From Planctomicrobium piriforme (GTDB taxonomy: Bacteria > Planctomycetota > Planctomycetia > Pirellulales > UBA1268), in contig CAMBUD010000024.1 in NCBI GenBank assembly GCA_945871035.1, positions 1 through 32,115 of the forward strand: a stretch of 32,115 nucleotides of DNA, read 5' to 3'. The stretch's first letter is position 1; each line of letters opens with the position of its first letter. A program made the position numbers and the translations under genes. Below, one piece after another: positions 16,468 through 26,643 of the stretch. A model generated the notes under the pieces. That model saw only the letters and a program-made list of their open reading frames with translations, searched no databases and was not told the DNA's origin.

Positions 16468-17112
16468 CTACTCGCTCGGCCTGTGGAAGAGATCGTCGGG
16501 TATCGTCTGCCGCGCGGTGCGGCCAAGATCGTCCAGCGTGCGACGCTGACCCACGTTGTGCCACGGCGAGACATCCTGCAGTTCGGGCATGATTTCTAGA
16601 ATCTGTTCAATCAGCATCGTCACCATGCGACCGACCGGAGTGCCAGTGGTTCGCGCACGAATTGCGGCGGCCGTCTTCATGAGTTTCAACATTCGCGACC
16701 GCTCTAAGACTGGTCCGGAAAGCTGCCCATCCCCCTCGACAAGCAGTTCTGCAATGGGCACTTCCAGCACCGCCTGCCAGCAATGCAATTCAGACAAACG
16801 CAGATCACAGCTAGGTTGTTCTTGCTCTCGGGTTGCCGAGACATCGAGGCCTAGTCGTCGCGCAGTATTGCGAAGCGTGACGCCCTGCTGTTGCCGCACT
16901 TTAGCAATGCGGTGGTACTGTTTTGGCACACGGTGACTGCGTGGACGATTGGAATCGGTGTCGCACTCCTCGCCGCGGAGAATATGGCTCTCGATCTCGG
17001 CACGCACTGCGTCGGAATGTTCGGTGTCGGCGACGGCAAGCGGGTCGTTGTACGGCTCATCTGAATCGTCGAATGCGTCTCGGCATTCCGAGCGGTAGTG
17101 AATGGTGGCCAT
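16468..17112 (-). CDS. XRE-like helix-turn-helix DNA-binding protein
   Basis: This 214-residue product starts at ATG 17112, fixed by AGGAGG nine bases upstream. A longer frame to 17196 lacks a ribosome site. An acidic N-terminal part (Asp/Glu-rich, about 10-50) precedes a helix-turn-helix: YHRIAKVRQQQGVTLRNTARRLG, then a recognition region that keeps the XRE spacing, then LHCWQAVLEVPIAELL. The remaining 90 residues are helical (RSRMLKLMKTAAAI, GRMVTMLIEQILEIMPEL) and may dimerise. It is probably a transcription regulator. It is divergent from the YgfZ-Nudix gene across a long non-coding gap, so it may control that gap. Target unknown. Confidence 0.75.
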   Translation of the reverse strand: MATIHYRSECRDAFDDSDEPYNDPLAVADTEHSDAVRAEIESHILRGEECDTDSNRPRSHRVPKQYHRIAKVRQQQGVTLRNTARRLGLDVSATREQEQPSCDLRLSELHCWQAVLEVPIAELLVEGDGQLSGPVLERSRMLKLMKTAAAIRARTTGTPVGRMVTMLIEQILEIMPELQDVSPWHNVGQRRTLDDLGRTARQTIPDDLFHRPSE

Positions 17113-17545
17113 CGGTGCGATCCTCCTCGATAAAAAATGTAAAAATGAAGGCTTTGTACTGCTTTGATTTGAGCGCAACGCGACCGCACAAAGCACACTA
17201 GGGGAATACGAGCGTAGAAAAATGGAAACTTATAATTTGCTCGTCAAAACAGACCGTACCTTGCCCGCAGGTCTGGCTTGAAAAGCATACGGACACCGGC
17301 AAGGGATTAGAAAAATAATCTTTCTGATCTGTCTGCCGTATCGCTTGACCCTCGCGATGCAACCAGTACGCAGTTGGTTCCGCATGTGTTCGAACGCCGT
17401 GTGTAATAAAGTATTGCCTTTCGAAAACGACCAGATTGGGGCGAATGGCCCAGCCCCTCTCAGTGGTCCTCCCGCTCTGGACACTTAGCGGGCAAGATAC
17501 AGACAAGCCCGAGGCCGTTTGACAGCCCGCACCCCCGAGAACGAC
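17113..17545. other. Divergent intergenic region, about 430 bases, no gene seen
   Basis: It separates the HTH gene (leftward) from the YgfZ-Nudix gene (rightward) and is more AT-rich than its neighbours. A 102-codon minus-strand frame (17198-17506) crosses it but has Cys/His-rich, unpatterned composition and no ribosome site, so I do not call it. CAGACC and GGTCTG form a spaced inverted repeat near 17250-17277. It presumably holds the promoters of both flanking genes and possible binding sites of the HTH protein. Confidence 0.45.
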
Positions 17546-19105
17546 ATGACGCCATCCAGCTCCCGTCCGCTATCGATTCCGTTGGGATACGAGGCCTTGA
17601 GGCAGTCGGTTGCCTGGGCTGATCTTGGCTGCCGATCAACGATCTTCGCACAGGGCACCGACGCGGTACGCTTCATCGACAACTTCACGACGGCGGCGGT
17701 TTCAAAATTAATAACAGGCCAAGGCACCGAGGGCTTTTTCACCGATGCCCGCGGCTGGGTCATTGCGCTGAGCAACATCCTGCGGACAGAAGAAGGTCTC
17801 TGGATCGACGCGTCACCCGGATTGGCAACGCGTTTGCACGAACATCTGGAACGCCATCACATTCGTGAAAAGCTGGAGCTCATCGATGCGTCGGCCCAGC
17901 GAGTGAGCATTCTTGTGGCTGGGCCGCAGGCAGTCGATTGGATCGCCTCGCGATGCAGCGCACCTCCTCCACGAGAGTTGCTCAATCATTTACGGTGCAC
18001 AATCGGGGGCGTATCGCTCGACCTCGTGCATGTCGACTGGACAGGGCCGAACGGATTTCTTCTGCAGTTAGCCGTAGCCGATAGGGAGCGGCTGATGGAA
18101 TGGCTTGCGGCTGAAGGCATGGTAGAGGCGGAGGCAGCGACTATCGAAACACTGCGGATCGAAGCTGGCCGACCGGAGCCATCCGATATCCCAGACAAGA
18201 CACTGCCGCAGGAGATCAACCGCGACCAGCGTGCGATCTCGTTTACGAAAGGCTGCTATTTGGGGCAGGAGACTGTGGCGCGGATTGACGCACTCGGACA
18301 CGTCAACCGCCGGCTTGTTGCCGTAGCAATTGAGGCAGAGCTCAGCACTGTGCAACCGGGTGCCGAGGTGCGTGCGGACGGTGAGCTGATCGGTCGTATC
18401 ACGTCGTGCTGCGCATCGCCTCGGCTGGGCTGCTGGCTGGGGCTGGGACTTTTGCAGACGAAGACCCTCGACACAACCGGGCAGCAGAAAACATTTCTTG
18501 TAGCTGGCTCGCCCGCTCGGGTTGTGGCGGTGCCATTGGCGGTGCCGTCACAGCCAGAAGTGTTGCTAGAAACAAAAAGATTTCGCGTAGTGCGCGTGTC
18601 AGAAGTATGCAGTGACGGGAAAAACCAGCAGCGGGAGGTGGTTGAGCATCCTGGTAGTGTTGTGATTGTGCCGCTTGTATCGGCACAGGAAATTTGTTTA
18701 GTTGAAGTCTTCCGCGTAGCCGTTGGAAAAACCCTCTTGGAACTGCCAGCCGGCACGCTCGATCGCGTGGAATCGCTCGAAGATGCGGCGCGTCGAGAAT
18801 TAGCCGAAGAAACAGGCTTCCGCGCCGGTCGCATGACGGCTGTGGGTGAGTTCTGGATGTCACCGGGCATTCTTCGCGAGCGGATGCATCTGTTTCTGGC
18901 GAAAGACTTGACCCCCGGCCCGCTAGCGCTTGAACCTGGTGAGCAGATTCGCCCGCGCGTGGTGGGCTTCGACGAGGCGATAGCGATGTGCCTCGATGGC
19001 CGAATCGAAGACGCCAAAACGATCACCGGCTTGTTGTTGCTAGCGATGCGGAATCAGCGGGGAGTACCGGATGGCGATCGAACAGAAACAGAACCCCGCC
19101 GATAG
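17546..19105 (+). CDS. YgfZ/GcvT-like protein fused to a Nudix hydrolase
   Basis: This 519-residue protein has two complete modules. Residues 1 to about 320 are a YgfZ (tetrahydrofolate-binding, GcvT-fold) protein with the diagnostic KGCYLGQE at 235-242; YgfZ helps make or repair Fe-S clusters. Residues about 335-500 are a Nudix hydrolase of the ADP-ribose pyrophosphatase type. Its Nudix box G403-x5-E409-x7-R417-E418-L-x-E421-E422-x-G424 is perfect, preceded by VEVFRVAVGKTLLELPAG. The join has no stop or frameshift. I chose ATG 17546, with GAGA five bases upstream; a TTG at 17519 would add nine residues. The last 83 bases overlap the flippase-like gene on the other strand. Functional coupling of Fe-S care with ADP-ribose or nucleotide clearance is inference. 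Confidence 0.9.
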   Translation: MTPSSSRPLSIPLGYEALRQSVAWADLGCRSTIFAQGTDAVRFIDNFTTAAVSKLITGQGTEGFFTDARGWVIALSNILRTEEGLWIDASPGLATRLHEHLERHHIREKLELIDASAQRVSILVAGPQAVDWIASRCSAPPPRELLNHLRCTIGGVSLDLVHVDWTGPNGFLLQLAVADRERLMEWLAAEGMVEAEAATIETLRIEAGRPEPSDIPDKTLPQEINRDQRAISFTKGCYLGQETVARIDALGHVNRRLVAVAIEAELSTVQPGAEVRADGELIGRITSCCASPRLGCWLGLGLLQTKTLDTTGQQKTFLVAGSPARVVAVPLAVPSQPEVLLETKRFRVVRVSEVCSDGKNQQREVVEHPGSVVIVPLVSAQEICLVEVFRVAVGKTLLELPAGTLDRVESLEDAARRELAEETGFRAGRMTAVGEFWMSPGILRERMHLFLAKDLTPGPLALEPGEQIRPRVVGFDEAIAMCLDGRIEDAKTITGLLLLAMRNQRGVPDGDRTETEPRR

Positions 19106-20039
19106 CACCGCCCAGAATGGTCGTGAGAAACCAGAGCAGACCGATCGCGACGGCCTGCTCTGCTGGCACCGCGTGCCTAGCCAAGAGAAACGCGAGCCCT
19201 CCCTCTCGCACGCCTACCCCACTGATGCTAATCGGCAGAACCATTGCCAGAGACACCAGCGGAACGACGCCAAACCAGATCCCGAGGGGCAGGTCTACTC
19301 GAAGGCCTCTGGCGATCCAAGACACAGCAACCGCCCCGCCCATCTGCACGATAAGGCTCCAGCCAAGGGCCTGAGTCATGAGGTTGGGTCGCAACTGATA
19401 CGGCAGGAGCCGCGAGATAAACTGCCTGGCCGCATGTGGCTCTGGAAAGAGGCCGATGAGTCGATCCAGCGAGCCAACGCCCAGCCAAATCAAAAGGAGT
19501 GTGGCCAGCAGGATCGTGGCTGCCATAGCCAAAGTGGGCAGAAGCGTGAGCGAGAATTCCTCCGCAAGCAGCGCTGCCCCGGCCAGCACCCCGAGGGCCG
19601 ATAGCCCCATCAGCCGATCGGCGACCACTGTGCACCCGGCCAAGAGGCGGCCGGGTGTCGAATCGGCCAAGCGGTACGCCTTCACAACATCTCCACCGAT
19701 CGATGTCGGCAGGCAGAGGCTAAAAAACATCCCCTCAAAAAAACGCCAGATAAAGAGAGTGATCGGGTACGAAAAACCGATCGGTCGAGCCAGAGCAGAC
19801 CAGCGGATGGCGGCGATCACCTGCACCCCCATTGACATCGCAAATCCCGCGAACCACCAACGCCAATCAACCGTTTCCAAAAGAACCAATAATTGCCGCC
19901 AATCTATGCCTCGGAGCACCGCCACCATCAGGGCAGATGTAGCGGCAAAACGCAGCGTCATCCTCAGCCAGCCGGGCAATCGCCAACGGGTCGAAACAGT
20001 GTTGGCGGGTGCGGTCGATGGGTGTGGCGTGGTGATCAT
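19023..20039 (-). CDS. LPG-synthase-TM/UPF0104 family flippase-like membrane protein
   Basis: This 338-residue protein has about eight hydrophobic segments in the order typical of the lysylphosphatidylglycerol synthase transmembrane (YbhN/AglD-like) family. Conserved-looking elements are RWSALARPIG, then FFEGMFFSLCLPTSIGGDVVKAYRL (about 90-113), VVADRLMGL, and ISISGVGVREGGLAFLL toward the end. These proteins act in the membrane on lipid-linked sugars or phospholipids, either as flippases or as partners of transferases. ATG 20039 has no strong ribosome site. The 3' end overlaps the YgfZ-Nudix gene by 83 bases tail to tail. It is divergent from the prepilin-peptidase-like gene. Confidence 0.85.
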   Translation of the reverse strand: MITTPHPSTAPANTVSTRWRLPGWLRMTLRFAATSALMVAVLRGIDWRQLLVLLETVDWRWWFAGFAMSMGVQVIAAIRWSALARPIGFSYPITLFIWRFFEGMFFSLCLPTSIGGDVVKAYRLADSTPGRLLAGCTVVADRLMGLSALGVLAGAALLAEEFSLTLLPTLAMAATILLATLLLIWLGVGSLDRLIGLFPEPHAARQFISRLLPYQLRPNLMTQALGWSLIVQMGGAVAVSWIARGLRVDLPLGIWFGVVPLVSLAMVLPISISGVGVREGGLAFLLARHAVPAEQAVAIGLLWFLTTILGGAIGGVLFLFDRHPVLPADSASLATTSR

Positions 20040-20185
20040 GACGGAGCCGCTTTATGGCCCAGCAGTAGTGTTGCGGCTGAAGCAGGGTACCCTACACGAA
20101 ATGGATGCACCGCTCCCAGATGAGTTCTACGGTAGACATTTGCTGGCCGGTGATACCCTGTGGCAGCGCGAGGCTTTGTTGAGCC

Positions 20186-21082
20186 ATGCAGATAATGGGC
20201 TTGCTTTTGTGGCTGGAGGCAGTGCCATGGGGCGATATTCTGGTTGCGAGTTTTTTCTTTGCGATCGGCGGTACGCTGGGCAGCTTTCTCAACGTTGTCG
20301 TGCATCGTGTACCGCGCAGCGAGTCGGTGGTCTTTGGAAGATCGCACTGTCCTGCCTGCCGGGCAGTGATTCGTGCCCGCGATAACATTCCCATGCTGGG
20401 CTGGCTCCTTCTACGCGGCCGCTGTCGTGATTGCGGTGTAGCAATTGCAGTCGCCTATCCGCTTGTCGAACTGTCATGCGCGATCGTTGTTGGACTGGTT
20501 GCGTCGGTGGAGGTCTTGTCTGGGGGAGCTAATCTGCCGATCGCTTGGGCAGGCGTGTCCAATGGTCAGCGCGGCATTGATGGACTGCTGTGGCAAACGA
20601 ATTGGCGATTGCTTGGCATTTGTCTGGATCACTGCTTCGTGTTGGTAACGCTACTGGCGTGGTCGCTTTTTGAACGGAACGCTCAGCCATTGCCGACCAA
20701 CTGGTTTCGCGCAACAATCGTGCTGGCCGTCGGCGCAGCCATGCTCTGGCCAATGCTTCAGCCGGTTGATGTTCTGCCTCACTCACCACAGTGGCTTTTA
20801 TCACCGGATTGGCTACGGGCTCTGATTATTTCAACCGCCGGCATCGCAGTCGGCCGTCTGGTAGGTGGCCAATTGGACCGGCCCATGGTGAGCAGTGGGC
20901 TGATGCTCATTGGAGCGGCGCTGGGTTGGCAGGCCGTTGTGGCCATAAGCATTGCCTTACTGATCGTAGTAGGCAGCTTTTTTGCAGTAGTTGGCCGCAA
21001 TGGCCCCAAACGTGCCAGCCAGACAAGCGATTTGGTTATGATGACAACGGTTTATCTGCTTGTGTGGCGCTGGGTGGGTTGA
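20186..21082 (+). CDS. Prepilin-peptidase-like A24 protein, apparently lacking catalytic Asp
   Basis: This 298-residue membrane protein keeps the N-terminal prepilin-peptidase domain: [13 protein letters not shown] (32-44), and two Cys pairs, CPAC (55, 58) and CRDC (80, 83), that form the zinc site of the cytoplasmic loop. [14 protein letters not shown] is also typical. The peptidase half is eroded. The segment aligning with the first catalytic Asp reads [11 protein letters not shown] (Glu163 in place of Asp). The GxGD motif that should precede LGWQ is replaced by residues 232-237, with Val or Ser at the Asp position, although IGAALGWQ itself (242-249) is kept. It may be an inactive paralogue, a methyltransferase-only form or a processing partner. 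No pilin genes are nearby. The start is uncertain; ATG 20195 is possible. Confidence 0.8.
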   Translation: MQIMGLLLWLEAVPWGDILVASFFFAIGGTLGSFLNVVVHRVPRSESVVFGRSHCPACRAVIRARDNIPMLGWLLLRGRCRDCGVAIAVAYPLVELSCAIVVGLVASVEVLSGGANLPIAWAGVSNGQRGIDGLLWQTNWRLLGICLDHCFVLVTLLAWSLFERNAQPLPTNWFRATIVLAVGAAMLWPMLQPVDVLPHSPQWLLSPDWLRALIISTAGIAVGRLVGGQLDRPMVSSGLMLIGAALGWQAVVAISIALLIVVGSFFAVVGRNGPKRASQTSDLVMMTTVYLLVWRWVG

Positions 21083-21177
21083 GGCAGTTCAGGATGGACC
21101 GGGGTAGCCCTGCCAAACAGTCCTTGGCATTGGATAGAGCACATAAAAAAATCAACAAAAAACCTTGAATTGTCAGG

Positions 21178-21183
21178 TATAAT
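21178..21183 (+). promoter_or_regulatory. Candidate -10 box for the exosortase operon
   Basis: A perfect TATAAT lies 39 bases before the exosortase ATG, in an AT-rich stretch with A-runs at 21144-21162 that could act as an UP-like element. No good TTGACA lies at the usual spacing; the best candidate is ATCAACA near 21151-21157. The sigma factor is therefore unclear. Confidence 0.4.
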
Positions 21184-21222
21184 CTAAAAAACTCGGAGAC
21201 TTTTGCTTTTGCAAGTATTGCG

Positions 21223-22362
21223 ATGACCCAACCGCCAACCTCAATTCTGCCGATCGGTGGATCGTCCAGATCCAGTGTCGCTGCGTTGCCCACAGCACGT
21301 CAGCGGTTACTTGAGGCTGCGAAGTATGATCTGAACTTCGCAAACATGGGCTTGCTGGAAGGATTCAAAAAACGGCTGCTGTTGTTTCGCCAAGAACTGC
21401 AGCAACCTGATCAATTGAGCCCATGGCTGGCTATCGCTGCCTTTACGGCAACGCTCATCTACAGCTACTGGCCTGGGCTCTTAAATGCTCAGTCGAGCTG
21501 GAGCAATCCGCAGTATTCCCACGGCTGGATCATTCCCCTGTTTTCTATTGCGCTGCTTTTTTGGTGGCGAAAACCGATGGAATCGGTTCCACTCTCAGCG
21601 CGTCTGGCAGGGTTGGGGCTTCTCGTGGCCAGCTTTGCGCTGCGACTAGCGGTTGCCCGCTACAGAATTGTCACAATCGACATGTATACGTTTGTGCCAG
21701 CCTTGGCAGGCGTTTTTTTGTTAGTGGGTGGCTGGGGCACTTTTCGCTGGGCTTGGGCGCCGATCTGCTTCTTGATCTTCATGTATCCGCTGCCCGATGA
21801 GGCAACGCGCTATCTATTAGGGCCGCTACAGACACTGGCCACGATTGTCAGTACGTATGCCCTGCAAACGCTCGGGGTAGATGCCTACCGGGAGGGAAAT
21901 CAGATCATTGTCGGCGAGATGCGAATGGGCGTAGTGGATGCCTGCAGTGGCTTGCGCATGCTGACAATATTCATTGCGCTCTCTGTGTCCTTGGTTCTCC
22001 TGGGCGACGGCGACCGAGAATGGTGGGAAAATTTTATGATTATTGCCAGTGCAATTCCGATTGCGCTCATCGTCAATTCAATCCGCATCACCGTTACGGG
22101 CTTGCTCTATCAAGTAACGACTTCAGAAATAGCTGAAATGGTTTTTCATGATTTAGCGGGTTGGGTGATGATGCCAATGGCCCTCGGGATGCTTTTTATG
22201 GAGCAGCAGATCCTGTCCCACCTCTTCATTTCCGAATCACAAGCGCCAGCGGTTGTTACGCGTCACGGCATCGTTTCCAATACTGGCCGGCACGCCGCGC
22301 AGATCAACAAACCGTCCAGTCGCCTGCAGGCGGTCAAGGCCGTGCCGCCGCCAAAAAAATGA
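21223..22362 (+). CDS. Exosortase (EpsH/Xrt family)
   Basis: This 379-residue polytopic membrane protein has about eight hydrophobic segments. It keeps the transpeptidase triad of exosortases: Cys241 in DACSGLRML, Arg288 in NSIRITVTG and His309 in VFHDLAGWVMM. WPGLLNAQSSWSNPQYSHGWIIPL, the family's N-terminal signature, is also present. Exosortases cleave C-terminal sorting tails (PEP-CTERM or variants) of exported proteins and join the product to a surface carrier, usually alongside an exopolysaccharide system. Here that link is explicit: a Wzz/BY-kinase-like gene, an EpsI-like gene and GDP-fucose genes follow on the same strand. An N-terminal cytoplasmic extension of about 70 residues and a basic C-terminal tail flank the core. 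No sorting-tail substrate is encoded in the window. Confidence 0.93.
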   Translation: MTQPPTSILPIGGSSRSSVAALPTARQRLLEAAKYDLNFANMGLLEGFKKRLLLFRQELQQPDQLSPWLAIAAFTATLIYSYWPGLLNAQSSWSNPQYSHGWIIPLFSIALLFWWRKPMESVPLSARLAGLGLLVASFALRLAVARYRIVTIDMYTFVPALAGVFLLVGGWGTFRWAWAPICFLIFMYPLPDEATRYLLGPLQTLATIVSTYALQTLGVDAYREGNQIIVGEMRMGVVDACSGLRMLTIFIALSVSLVLLGDGDREWWENFMIIASAIPIALIVNSIRITVTGLLYQVTTSEIAEMVFHDLAGWVMMPMALGMLFMEQQILSHLFISESQAPAVVTRHGIVSNTGRHAAQINKPSSRLQAVKAVPPPKK

Positions 22363-22452
22363 CCGAAAACATACAATAACCAACCAGAGTCCTCCAGCTG
22401 ATTTTTTTACCGTTGCACTTCTTTTGCACGTCAGAGTCGAGCCGTATTTCCC

Positions 22453-24702
22453 ATGAGTGAATCAAACGCATATAAGGACGGCAACAGTGCGGCGACTACA
22501 GCCACGGTTGCCGAATCGACTGGCGCAATTTCCCTGCGGGGTGATACGTCCCTATTTCCTGTGGGCCCACTGCAGGTGCCACCCTCACAGGCCGGCACCG
22601 CCGATCCTTTTGCCAGCGGAATTGATTATCGCCGAGCGTGGCATGCTTTCCGGCGTCGCTGGTTGCCGTCGGTGGTGCTGGGAATGCTTGTGAGCATCGG
22701 CAGTGCAGTGCCGACGTGGATGTTTCTCCCCAAAGGATACGAGGCCGCGGCTTGGCTCCGTGTGCGCGATAAAACAGGAATGATGACCAGCGGTGGCCGC
22801 GATGCCGCGGAGTATGAGGCTTACCGCAAGACGCAGGTGCAATTGATTAAAAGCCCATTTGTGCTCACCGCAGCGCTGCGCATGCCGGGCATTATGGAGC
22901 TTGGCATGCTGCGCGACGAGACGGACCCCGTGAACTGGTTGACTCGTAATATTCAGGTGAATGCGCCGATGGAATCGGAAGTGGTTCAAGTGCGTTTGCG
23001 AGGTGAAAATGCTGCTGATGTGACGAAAATAGCTAACGCAGTCACCGAGGCGTATCTGGAAGATATCGTGAACAAAGAGCGCGCCGAGCGTTTAGGGCGA
23101 CGCAGTGCGTTGGAAAAAAAGTACAAAGAAAATATGGCAGAAATGCGGACTCGTCGGGAAACATTCAACGCGCTGGCACGCACATTAGGTGCTCACGACA
23201 GTGCCGAGGTGGCCACGCAACGCAGCCTCTTGCTCGATCATTTGGGCTCACTGCGCAATCAAATTACCCAATCAGAACGAGACCTAGAGGTGATTGATGC
23301 CGAACTGGCGATCCTGGAGGCTAAAGCAAGCGGAGAGATATCGGGCGATCAGGCTGTTCCTGAAGAAATAGTGGCAATGCAGATGGCTAGAGACCCAACC
23401 ATTGTTGAGCTCAGTTCAAGGCTAACGTCAATCGATGAGGCGATTGCTTACCAAGCCCAGCGCAGTGCCCGCGGCGGTAATGAGCCGGCCGTCAAACGGC
23501 TGCTTATCCAACGCAAAGACGCGGTCAACCGAATTGCATCTCGCCAAGTGGAACTGCGGCCACAGATTGTTGCCCAGTTAACTGTCGACGGTGTTGGTCG
23601 ACGACCTGGGCAAACACTGGAAGGTCCGTCGGTGTTGAAAATGCGAAGAAAAATGCTGGCCAGTTCCCTCGAAGAGGACTCGCGAGAGTTCACAAAAATT
23701 TCCAAGGAGGCAACTCAACTGGGCCAAGCTAACGCGGATCTAGAAGCACGAAAAGGTGAAATGGAACAACTGCAGCATGTGACGGATCAGATTGGCGTGC
23801 AATTGGAAAGCACGGCGATCGATCTATCGATGCCCAATCGCGTCACGCTTATTGAAGAGGCGAGTGTGCCTGAAAAAAGCGATCAATTACTCCGCATGCT
23901 GCTCTCTCTGTTGGCCGGCATGACCGGCCTTGTGCTGGGGGGCGGATTGATTGTGTTTTTTGAATACATGCGCGACTGTTTGAGTACTGCCGAAGAGGTT
24001 GTGCAGCGGATCGGTGGGCGTATGCTCGGCACGCTCCCGCTCAATAGACTCTCTAAGCAAGGCGGCAATGAGGGGTTAATGGCTGAATGTGTCGACAATA
24101 TTCGCACGGTTATCGCTCAGACTGGACGCGAAGCCCCCAAGGTGATTCTGGTGACAAGTGCCGTTGAGCACGAAGGGAAAACGACCTTTGCAGCCCAGTT
24201 AGCGGCCAGTTTGGCCCGTTCGAATAAGCGGACTCTCCTCCTCGATGGAGACCTTCGGCATCCGACCGTGCACGTGGCCCTTGAACTTGACTTGGGAGTG
24301 GGATTTTCCGAGCTTCTAAGAGGTGAGTTGAGCACCGACGAGGCCGTACAGCCAACAACCATCGAAGGTCTATTTGCCGTTACGGGAGGCTTGTGTGACT
24401 ACGCTGCGGTTACGGCACTCTCCCGATCGGAAACAACAAAAATCTTCGGAAAATTCCGCGAGTCATTCGAACACGTTGTGATCGACGCTGGCCCCGTGTT
24501 GGCATTTGCTGATGCGCTCTTGCTCGGGCAACAGAGCGACGTAGCTATTGTGGCAACGATGTGCGATACAAGCCGCGTGCCACTGGTGATTGCGGCGATC
24601 GACAAGTTGCGGTCAGTCGGAGTGAAAGTGCTAGGAACAGTCGTCAATGGAGTGTCGGATTCGGCACCACGGCGATTGTATGCGTCACCGTTGCCCAGCT
24701 AG
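22453..24702 (+). CDS. Wzz-type polysaccharide co-polymerase with BY-kinase-like ATPase domain
   Basis: This 749-residue protein has a disordered N-terminus, a first membrane segment (about 72-93), a long coiled-coil periplasmic part (about 190-460) and a second membrane segment (about 482-503). A cytoplasmic P-loop domain of the BY-kinase/MinD-like type follows. Walker A is AVEHEGKTTF with Lys576, Walker A' is LLLDGDLRHP (Asp598, Asp600) and Walker B is HVVIDAGP (Asp678). Such proteins control chain length and export of surface polysaccharide. The C-terminus has a single Tyr instead of the usual tyrosine cluster. The Walker B Asp is followed by Ala-Gly-Pro rather than Thr/Ala-Pro-Pro. It may therefore be an ATPase with weak or no autokinase activity. 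It lies between the exosortase and EpsI genes. Confidence 0.9.
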   Translation: MSESNAYKDGNSAATTATVAESTGAISLRGDTSLFPVGPLQVPPSQAGTADPFASGIDYRRAWHAFRRRWLPSVVLGMLVSIGSAVPTWMFLPKGYEAAAWLRVRDKTGMMTSGGRDAAEYEAYRKTQVQLIKSPFVLTAALRMPGIMELGMLRDETDPVNWLTRNIQVNAPMESEVVQVRLRGENAADVTKIANAVTEAYLEDIVNKERAERLGRRSALEKKYKENMAEMRTRRETFNALARTLGAHDSAEVATQRSLLLDHLGSLRNQITQSERDLEVIDAELAILEAKASGEISGDQAVPEEIVAMQMARDPTIVELSSRLTSIDEAIAYQAQRSARGGNEPAVKRLLIQRKDAVNRIASRQVELRPQIVAQLTVDGVGRRPGQTLEGPSVLKMRRKMLASSLEEDSREFTKISKEATQLGQANADLEARKGEMEQLQHVTDQIGVQLESTAIDLSMPNRVTLIEEASVPEKSDQLLRMLLSLLAGMTGLVLGGGLIVFFEYMRDCLSTAEEVVQRIGGRMLGTLPLNRLSKQGGNEGLMAECVDNIRTVIAQTGREAPKVILVTSAVEHEGKTTFAAQLAASLARSNKRTLLLDGDLRHPTVHVALELDLGVGFSELLRGELSTDEAVQPTTIEGLFAVTGGLCDYAAVTALSRSETTKIFGKFRESFEHVVIDAGPVLAFADALLLGQQSDVAIVATMCDTSRVPLVIAAIDKLRSVGVKVLGTVVNGVSDSAPRRLYASPLPS

Positions 24703-24732
24703 TTTTCTGAATGAGGCAAGGAGCGTGTCGCA

Positions 24733-26630
<1,898 letters not shown>

Positions 26631-26643
26631 AACCGCTAAAACC

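Noticed and set aside
17380..17400. GTGTTCGAACGC resembling a tRNA T-loop
   Set aside because: No acceptor, D or anticodon arm can be built around it.
17198..17506. 102-codon minus-strand frame in the divergent gap
   Set aside because: No ribosome site, no family resemblance, Cys/His-rich random-looking composition.
18256..19026. 256-codon minus-strand frame inside the YgfZ-Nudix gene
   Set aside because: Ser/Thr/Arg-rich antisense shadow of a gene with two intact, recognisable domains.
19456..20385. 309-codon plus-strand frame covering the flippase start and the prepilin-peptidase start
   Set aside because: Antisense to a clear membrane protein and out of frame with the prepilin-peptidase domain; no domain visible.
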